Below are positions 58,426 to 64,000 of a DNA stretch of 64,000 nucleotides, piece after piece. The notes under the pieces were generated by a model. It was not told the origin of the DNA and made no database searches. It was given only the letters and a program-made list of their open reading frames with translations. The translations under genes and the position numbers were made by a program. The stretch comes from Rhodoligotrophos sp. CJ14 (GTDB taxonomy: Bacteria; Pseudomonadota; Alphaproteobacteria; Rhizobiales; Im1): contig NZ_CP133319.1 in NCBI RefSeq assembly GCF_038811545.1, positions 4,290,001 through 4,354,000 of the forward strand, read 5' to 3'. Position 1 is the stretch's first letter, and every line of letters begins with the position of its first letter.

Positions 58426-58605
58426 CGTCATGCTCGGCCTTAGGCCGAGCATCCAGCATGTCGACCTTCGCTGGACTCTGGATCACCGGGCCAAGCCCGG
58501 TGATGACGTTGTATTTTCGTCGCCGCGGCTGGCCTCGCAGCCCACCCTCTGGACAATGCGTGCTCAAGCAAATCGTCATGCCCGGCTTGACCGGGCATCC
58601 AGGGC
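58426..58605. repeat. Cluster of three REP-like palindromes
   Basis: Three GC-rich palindromes in the convergent gap: TGCTCGGCC-TTA-GGCCGAGCA (58431-58451), TCACCGGGC-CAA-GCCCGGTGA (58483-58503, opposite orientation) and ATGCCCGG-CTTGA-CCGGGCAT with edges (58578-58598). Each is flanked by GTCAT or ATCCAG-type borders, the form of alphaproteobacterial REP elements. They probably fold as hairpins at both transcript ends. Confidence 0.8.
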
Positions 58606-58636
58606 CACGCGGCAGAGATGGCGGTGGCGGCGGATC

Positions 58637-60637
58637 CTAAACGCCGAATGGATAAGTGTCCGGGGCGCCGGCCCGTGCATGCTCGGGCCCGAGCGGTGTC
58701 ACCGCTTGGGTTTCGTCGAACCAGACATAGGCATCGAACTGTCGGGGCAGGCTCGCTTCGGCATAATGGCTCCAGAGTTCGCTCTCCGGCCGGTAGATCA
58801 CGCCGATGAACCGCTCTAGTCTCGGCTCTAGCAGGCGCCGATGCAGGGCCGGTTGCCGCGTCTCGCTCAGATCAAGCAGAAATTGCGAGATGCCGGCATC
58901 ATGACAGAGCCGCTCATAGCTGTCGGCCCGCGAGGGCAGAACCCGCATAACCGCCATGTCTTCGCCCCAGTCGCTTGCTGCCGCAACCGTTCCCACATGC
59001 GTCCCAAAGCCGATGAGTGCCGCCCGCTCGCCGAAGCGCTGGCGGCAGAGCTGGCCGATATTAAGCTCGTCGCGACTGATGCCCATGTCGGTGAAGCGGG
59101 CATCCCCAATATGCGAATTATGCGCCCAGACCACCGCTTTGGCGTGCGGCCCCTTCGCCTCCAGCAGATGCTCGAGGGTCTCGAACATATGCGTATCACG
59201 GAGATTCCAGCTCTCGCCGCCGCCATAATACATCACGCGATAATAGCGTTCGGCTGATGCGATCAGCCGGGCATTCTGGGCTGCGTCCAGAAAGCTCTCC
59301 CCGTCATCCTCTGCGGCATAATCGAGCTGCTTCCTGAGCAGCGCTTGGCATTGCTCGATGACGGCAGCTTCGCATTTCCGGTACCCCTCCGTAAGCACGG
59401 CGCGCCCATAAGTGGCGGGATCTTTCTGCCAAGGGGTAAGGCAGCCATAGCGCTCACGCGCGGCTTTCGCCGCAGTGGGATCCACCTGCTCGAGATAGTC
59501 CAAGACCGCGGTGATCGATCCGCTCATATTATACATATCGAGGCCATAGAAGCCGGCGCGGTGCTTGGCCTCGCTCACCCCCTTATTATGGTCGCGCATC
59601 CATTCGATCAGGGCATCCACCTCCGTATTGCGCCACATCCAGGTGGGAAAGCGTTTGAATGGTGGCTCCTTTGCCTTGGCGCCGGTGCGGTGGCGCACAT
59701 AGCGATCAACCGTTGCAGCATCTGGCCAATCGGCCTCGACGGCGAGGATAGTAAACCCGTGCTTCGCGATCAGCTGTTTAGTGATCTCAGCACGCGCCCG
59801 ATAGAACTCGGCCGTGCCATGGCTTGCTTCGCCCAACAGAACGACTTGGCGGTCTGCCCAGCGCTCGAAGAAGCGCCCGAACTCCGGATCATCGAGCGGG
59901 GGCAGGGGGATCGCCGCCTGTGCGATCATGTCAGAGAGACTGTCTCCGCGCGCATGGCCAGGCGTGTGATTGCTGGCTGATCGCGCTCCATCTTCGGCCC
60001 AGCCCTGCTCGCCGATCAGCGGCACGAAAGCCACCAATCCGCGGTCCTCTTCTGCATAATCGCTCTCGCCGAGGCGCGTGATCTTGATGAGCGTTTGACC
60101 ACGCTCTTCGCCGACGGGAATGATGAGCCTGCCGCCAATGGCGAGCTGCTCCTTGAGCGCGGCCGGGATCTCTGGCCCGCCGGCCGCGACCAGGATCGCA
60201 TCGAAGGGGGCCGCATCTTGCCAGCCCTTGCTGCCGTCACCAATCCGAAGCTCGATATTTGGATAGCCCAGTGCCTCAAAGCGTTCTTGCGCTGCCTCGG
60301 CAAGGACCTTTAGGCGTTCAATCGCGTAAACCCGATCGGCGATCTGTGCCAGCACCGCAGCCGCATAGCCTGAGCCCGCGCCCACTTCGAGCACCCTATC
60401 CCCCGGCGCCACCTCTGCGGCGTCGATCATCTCCGCGACCATATAGGGCTGCGAGATGGTTTGTCCTTCGCCGATGGGCAGCGGCGCATCCTCATAGGCG
60501 AACTCCGCCATGTCGGGTCCAACGAACCGCTCCCGCGGCACCGTGGCCATCGCGGTGAGAATATGCGGATTGCGAATGCCGCGACGCGCGATCTGGACAT
60601 CCACCATATGCTGTCGGCGTTCTTCCAAGCTTCGCAC
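58637..60637 (-). CDS. Fused protein-L-isoaspartate O-methyltransferase / erythromycin-esterase-like protein
   Basis: Two-domain protein of about 666 residues. Residues 1-215 are a PCMT: the family block FAYEDAPLPIGEGQTISQPYM (seen as LPIGEGQTISQPYM) and the SAM loop VLEVGAGSGYAAAVLA. Residues about 240-660 are a COG2312 erythromycin-esterase-like domain with LLGEASHGTAEFY, LAVEADWPDAATVDRY and VVWAHNSHIGDAR. PCMT repairs isoaspartate in damaged proteins; the second domain has no proven link. The start is GTG at 60637 (GGAGG upstream) or TTG at 60643. Alone on its transcript. Confidence 0.88.
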   Translation of the reverse strand: MRSLEERRQHMVDVQIARRGIRNPHILTAMATVPRERFVGPDMAEFAYEDAPLPIGEGQTISQPYMVAEMIDAAEVAPGDRVLEVGAGSGYAAAVLAQIADRVYAIERLKVLAEAAQERFEALGYPNIELRIGDGSKGWQDAAPFDAILVAAGGPEIPAALKEQLAIGGRLIIPVGEERGQTLIKITRLGESDYAEEDRGLVAFVPLIGEQGWAEDGARSASNHTPGHARGDSLSDMIAQAAIPLPPLDDPEFGRFFERWADRQVVLLGEASHGTAEFYRARAEITKQLIAKHGFTILAVEADWPDAATVDRYVRHRTGAKAKEPPFKRFPTWMWRNTEVDALIEWMRDHNKGVSEAKHRAGFYGLDMYNMSGSITAVLDYLEQVDPTAAKAARERYGCLTPWQKDPATYGRAVLTEGYRKCEAAVIEQCQALLRKQLDYAAEDDGESFLDAAQNARLIASAERYYRVMYYGGGESWNLRDTHMFETLEHLLEAKGPHAKAVVWAHNSHIGDARFTDMGISRDELNIGQLCRQRFGERAALIGFGTHVGTVAAASDWGEDMAVMRVLPSRADSYERLCHDAGISQFLLDLSETRQPALHRRLLEPRLERFIGVIYRPESELWSHYAEASLPRQFDAYVWFDETQAVTPLGPEHARAGAPDTYPFGV

Positions 60638-60718
60638 AGGCAACCACCTCCCAACTGATGGCTCTCTGTGGCTAACGAAGCGGACCGCGCGGCGTTCCCC
60701 CGCGGCCTGGAACGCGTA

Positions 60719-61996
60719 TCAATCCGGTTGCAGCCGGGTACCATAGGCCTCCGCCAATGGGCCCGAGATGCCGATCTCCGGATCCAGCGTAAACAGCTCC
60801 TGCGCACGGGCTATGCCGCGCAATGCAAACCGGCCTGCTGAGACGAACGCGCTCTGGATGGCCGCATCTAGAGCTCCCAGGAACTCGGCCGAGACCAGAA
60901 AATCGCGATCGACGGATCGGCACATTGATGAGATGCGGCTGACCTCGTTCACCGCAGGTCCGACCACCGTGAAATCCAGCCGGTCCTGGCTGCCGATATT
61001 GCCAAAGAACACCGTGCCCATGTGAAGCGCGACATAGGCAGAGGTCGTGGGATGGCCGGCCCTGGCGCGTTTCTCGTTGAGCGCGGCAAGCCGCCGCCGG
61101 AAATCCCGCTCGGCATTGAGCGCGGCGCGGCAGCCATTGGCAGGATCGCTCGCATCGAAAATTGCGAGCACGCCGTCCCCGATCAGCTTGAGCACATCGC
61201 CGCCCGCGCAGCAGATCGCCGTGATGGCCGCTTCCGCATAGTCGTTGAGCAGCGGAATGAGCTCGGCTGGCTCAGCGGCATCGCTGATTGTCGTATAGCC
61301 GCGCAGATCGGAAAACCATAGCACCGCGTTGATACGATCTGCGACCCCTCGCGAGATACGCCCGCTCAGCACGCGCTCCCCCGCGTCCCGGCCGAGATAG
61401 ACATGCGCAAGCGTATGGGTGATGCGCGCGAGCGCCGCCGACTTGATGGCGAGCGCGAGCGTTGGCACGAGCATCCGCAACGCATCGAGCTGACGATCAG
61501 AGAAGCCTCGTGGCGCTCGGGTGACCCAATGCGAATAGACGCAGTCCATTTCGCCGATCACGGCCGTGCTTCCCAATCTATGGACGCAGGCGAGATAGTC
61601 CACGTGACCTTGGGCGGCGAGTTCAGCCAGCATTGTCGAGGCGATCGGCAGCTTCCGGTCGAGACGGACGCGCCAATCGGTCTCGCCTGTCTCCAGCAGG
61701 CGGTAAAACGGGGTGCGCTGCCAATTCGCCTCAGCCTCTCCGCTGGTGCGCCCATATTCGAAGAGCTCAGCGCCCCCATCCTGAGACCAGCGGAAGCCGC
61801 GCCCTTCAAGAATGGGATGCAGCGTATCGATGAAGATCAGGGCACGGGAGAGCGATAGCCCGCTTTCACAACAGCGCTGGCAAAAGCCGTTCAGCAGATC
61901 GACTTCTGATGTCCCCGACAGGCTCTTCTCGACCAGCCAGCAGTGGATTTCCCGCAGCGCGGCACCATCCATATTGAAGCTCCGATGCTGCTGCAT
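60719..61996 (-). CDS. Class III adenylate/guanylate cyclase
   Basis: Cytosolic nucleotide cyclase of 425 residues. The catalytic domain occupies about residues 225-400: NAVLWFSDLRGYTTIS carries the first metal Asp, GGDVLKLIGDGVLAIFD the second Asp and the adenine-selecting Lys, and LDFTVVGPAVNEVSRI the Asn and Arg of the transition state. This supports adenylate cyclase. The first 200 residues are a sensor-like region without a recognised domain. The ATG at 61996 is used, though 61972 also fits. It precedes the PCMT-fusion gene. Confidence 0.9.
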   Translation of the reverse strand: MQQHRSFNMDGAALREIHCWLVEKSLSGTSEVDLLNGFCQRCCESGLSLSRALIFIDTLHPILEGRGFRWSQDGGAELFEYGRTSGEAEANWQRTPFYRLLETGETDWRVRLDRKLPIASTMLAELAAQGHVDYLACVHRLGSTAVIGEMDCVYSHWVTRAPRGFSDRQLDALRMLVPTLALAIKSAALARITHTLAHVYLGRDAGERVLSGRISRGVADRINAVLWFSDLRGYTTISDAAEPAELIPLLNDYAEAAITAICCAGGDVLKLIGDGVLAIFDASDPANGCRAALNAERDFRRRLAALNEKRARAGHPTTSAYVALHMGTVFFGNIGSQDRLDFTVVGPAVNEVSRISSMCRSVDRDFLVSAEFLGALDAAIQSAFVSAGRFALRGIARAQELFTLDPEIGISGPLAEAYGTRLQPD

Positions 61997-62072
61997 TCCA
62001 TCCGGCTCTGGGGCTGGTCATGATCAGGCACGTCAATGAGCAAGGGCACTGCTCTGGCATTGGCATGCTCGC

Positions 62073-62375
62073 TCAGATTGCCAATAATACCGCGAAAATG
62101 GCAATCACCACCAGCACCGCGAGGATCCATGGCCAAGTCCGCTGAAGGAATGAGCGGTCGGGCTCCTCGGTGGGCGTGCTCGTTTCATAATGCATTGCCG
62201 CGGCGACCTCTGCTGGCCTGGGGGACATCCCGGCCGCCTCGTCGTCAGTGCCCAGCGGTGCTGCGGCCGGATCGCTGACCGCGACTTTGTCCCTGGTCCG
62301 ACCGGCATCGATCTCGGCCCGGAGCATATCGGTGTTTGGGTTGGCCCGATCCTGTGGCGTTCTCTTATCGGCCAT
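62073..62375 (-). CDS. Small tail-anchored protein of unknown function
   Basis: About 100 residues. The N-terminal part is polar and contains AEIDAGRTRDKVAVSDPAAA and PLGTDDEAAG, blocks shared by a conserved Rhizobiales protein group; the C-terminus has one membrane helix (WPWILAVLVVIAIFAVLLAI). The ATG at 62375 has GGGAGG upstream. It lies 76 bp downstream of nothing but the cyclase on this strand and is divergent from the DUF6766 gene. Function unknown. Confidence 0.7.
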   Translation of the reverse strand: MADKRTPQDRANPNTDMLRAEIDAGRTRDKVAVSDPAAAPLGTDDEAAGMSPRPAEVAAAMHYETSTPTEEPDRSFLQRTWPWILAVLVVIAIFAVLLAI

Positions 62376-62543
62376 CGCTGCCTCCCAGGCCCCGCTCACC
62401 ATTGTCATGGCAAACAACGATTTCAGCGGTGGGCCGTTCCTTAGGACAGCATAATTTCAAGATACGCCGGATCCAACCACACGCCATGAGAGTTGTTGAA
62501 GCATTCGGCGAAGCCAGGGCGCTTCATCCTCAAGGAGAGGCCA

Positions 62544-62951
62544 ATGCGGTCTGTGTGGAAGGATTATAGTTACGGTTGGATTACGCTCGCGCTGTTTCTG
62601 CTCACATTGACAGGACATTGGATATTTGGATGGTTTTCATATGTTAGCGAGCAGGCAGCGCATGGACAACCTGTTGAAGTCGGTGAATATACCATTCAGA
62701 TGCTGCGAGATACTCTCGAGAACTGGCAGTCTGAATTTCTGCAGCTTCTCTGGCAGGTCGGCGGCCTCGCATTCCTGTTTTATCTGGGATCACCCCAATC
62801 GAAGGAGGGGGATGACCGGATGGAAGCGAAGATCGAGGCTGTTTTGCGCGCGGTCGACCGCAATGCCGACCAGGTGATCGAAAAGATCGACACCGCCTAT
62901 GCGGGCCGCCACACCGATCATCACTACATGCAGGAGCAGAAGGAGCCATAG
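62544..62951 (+). CDS. DUF6766-like membrane protein
   Basis: About 135 residues with two hydrophobic segments: ITLALFLLTLTGHWIFGWF and LLWQVGGLAFLFYLGSP. Blocks VSEQAAHGQPVEVGEYTIQ, ENWQSEFLQLLWQ and SPQSKEGDDRMEAKI match the DUF6766 family common in alphaproteobacteria. The ATG at 62544 has AAGGAGAGG upstream. The soluble C-terminus (VDRNADQVIEKID) is helical. Divergent from the small tail-anchored gene; both look like stress-associated accessory proteins. Function unknown. Confidence 0.72.
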   Translation: MRSVWKDYSYGWITLALFLLTLTGHWIFGWFSYVSEQAAHGQPVEVGEYTIQMLRDTLENWQSEFLQLLWQVGGLAFLFYLGSPQSKEGDDRMEAKIEAVLRAVDRNADQVIEKIDTAYAGRHTDHHYMQEQKEP

Positions 62952-63046
62952 GCCCGTCTCTCTGCATCTGTCCTAAATATTATCCCAAGCGAATCTGCGC
63001 GGCAGACCTGCCAATCAGGTCCGCCGAGCGGATCGCGTTCTGATGA

Positions 63047-63409
63047 TCAATTGCAGTCCGCTTCCACGATCAGCTTTTCGATCTCGCTCTTTGCCGCCTC
63101 ATATTGCGGCCCGAGCGCTTCCTTTGGTGGGCACTGTCCGGCGGTGGCAGCCTTGGCTGAATCCCAAGCCGACTGAATTTCGGCCATTTGCGAGGGATCA
63201 CCTGGACAAGCATAATTGATCGCGTCGAAGAAGCGCTTCTCGAGATCCGCAGGCATGCCTGCTGCCTCCAGGCAGGAATCGAGAATGGCGAATTCCGGCG
63301 CGGCAAACTGCATGTCGCCCATCTGTGTCGTGTCCATGAAGGCCTGCGCAGATATGGGCGCCGCGGCTATCGCCAAGCAGGCAAGAACAAGACGCCTTAC
63401 CGGAAACAT
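63047..63409 (-). CDS. Small secreted protein of unknown function
   Basis: About 120 residues. The signal peptide MFPVRRLVLACLAIAAAPIS ends near AQA, followed by a mature chain with three cysteines (LDSCLEAAG, INYACPGDP, GQCPPKEAL, final DCN). The ATG at 63409 is preceded by GGGAGGG. Not recognised as a named family; likely periplasmic. It is divergent from the methyltransferase at 63601. Confidence 0.65.
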   Translation of the reverse strand: MFPVRRLVLACLAIAAAPISAQAFMDTTQMGDMQFAAPEFAILDSCLEAAGMPADLEKRFFDAINYACPGDPSQMAEIQSAWDSAKAATAGQCPPKEALGPQYEAAKSEIEKLIVEADCN

Positions 63410-63600
63410 ATCAACCCTCCCATCGGTGTTCGTGAAATGACGCATACTGCGCCGTCCGTTGCCCACCGAGCCCGGAACGTTGCAGGCATGTTCTGACTTT
63501 ACGAAGCCTGCATTACGGCGCCAATGGCTTCTCGAAATCTATGCTAATTTTTCCCTTGTTTAGGTTTCATCGCACATGCCAGTGATCGGGGAGGCGCGGG

Positions 63601-64000
63601 ATGGCTGACAATGGGGAGAACTCGGGGATTTCACTTCGTACATTCACCGATGTGGATGTCTCTCCAGCACTTGCGGCCTATATTGCCGGTCTGGAAAGCT
63701 TCGATGCGATCCCACAGCTTCAGGATCTGAAAGGCATTGCCAGACAGCAGGTAACACCTGGTGCATCTGTTCTCGATGTCGGCTGCGGCTTTGGGCTCGA
63801 GACCGAGCGCCTGTTCGCCGCCGCTGCCCCAGACGGGCTGATTTGTGGCATCGACAAGAGCGCAGCCTTCATCACCGAGGCCAGACGGCGCGCGGCCGAA
63901 AAGGGCATGGATATCGCCTACGAGGTGGGTGATGCGACCGCCTTGCCTTATGCACGCCGGCAGTTCGATGTGGTGCGTGCCGAACGGTTGCTGATCTATC
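63601..64000 (+). CDS. Class I SAM-dependent methyltransferase, partial (C-terminus beyond right edge)
   Basis: First about 133 residues of a methyltransferase, read by hand from ATG 63601 after GGGGAGG. The SAM-binding motif I is VLDVGCGFGLETERL, the acidic motif GIDKSAAFI and the post-motif region VGDATALPYARRQFDVVRAERLL are as in Methyltransf_11 enzymes such as UbiE-like or small-molecule methyltransferases. Substrate unknown. Unlike the gene at 21837, the glycine-rich loop is intact. Confidence 0.85.
   Translation, partial: MADNGENSGISLRTFTDVDVSPALAAYIAGLESFDAIPQLQDLKGIARQQVTPGASVLDVGCGFGLETERLFAAAAPDGLICGIDKSAAFITEARRRAAEKGMDIAYEVGDATALPYARRQFDVVRAERLLIY

Overview
The window reads as a chromosomal segment of a high-GC alphaproteobacterium, most likely of the order Hyphomicrobiales (Rhizobiales). 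Four kinds of evidence support this: a circularly permuted two-piece tmRNA gene beside an alpha-type SspB, CIRCE operators in front of groESL, the block bamE / cytochrome bc1 chaperone / DUF177 / plsX / fabH, and palindromic intergenic repeats of a type I know from rhizobial genomes. No rRNA, tRNA, CRISPR array, transposase or phage gene was seen. The genus cannot be fixed from the sequence alone.

Region 1-8.6 kb is accessory catabolism. It holds an MFS transporter (cut by the left edge) and a LivK-like binding protein. A divergent GntR/FadR-type regulator faces them across a perfect palindrome. Next come a LysR regulator divergent from an M20 amidohydrolase, a YtcJ-like amidohydrolase and a COG0523 (CobW/P47K) GTPase with a His-rich loop. 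The last three look like one operon in which a metallochaperone may serve two metal-dependent hydrolases. Region 8.6-10.8 kb is groES-groL behind two tandem CIRCE elements, closed by a strong terminator.

Region 10.8-19.3 kb, all on the minus strand, is a catabolic gene set: IclR regulator, MaoC-type hydratase, TRAP transporter (dctP-dctQ-dctM), acyl-CoA dehydrogenase, acyl-CoA ligase, alpha/beta hydrolase and PaaI-type thioesterase, several joined by stop/start overlaps. It looks like uptake and CoA-dependent breakdown of an organic acid whose identity is not shown. Region 19.4-28.3 kb is mixed: a REC-GGDEF diguanylate cyclase, an EamA exporter, an unusual methyltransferase-like gene beside an AT-rich gap, a glycine-betaine type ABC transporter (proV-proW-proX), a MaoC-like protein, a CDF metal transporter and a small membrane protein.

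Region 28-46.9 kb is mostly housekeeping: bamE, bc1 assembly chaperone, YceD/DUF177, plsX, fabH, a UvrD/PcrA helicase, a ClC antiporter, pabB-pabC for folate, a thioesterase, a D-lactate/glycolate-type FAD dehydrogenase, a very large AsmA-family protein, a ribbon-helix-helix protein and fumC. Region 47-53.5 kb has mepA, sspB, ssrA (tmRNA), a DUF4232 secreted protein, thyA, an OsmC-like protein, serB, miaA and an apparently solitary HigA antitoxin. Thus the tag-encoding RNA lies directly upstream of the adaptor that delivers tagged proteins to ClpXP.

Region 53.8-57.5 kb is the branched-chain amino acid cluster ilvB-ilvN-ilvC. It is preceded by an Ile-Leu-Val-Val leader peptide and a terminator hairpin, a classic attenuator layout. 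The last 6.5 kb holds a histone-H1-like protein, a REP-palindrome cluster, a fused isoaspartate methyltransferase/erythromycin-esterase protein, a class III nucleotide cyclase, three small stress-type or secreted proteins of unknown function, and a methyltransferase cut by the right edge.
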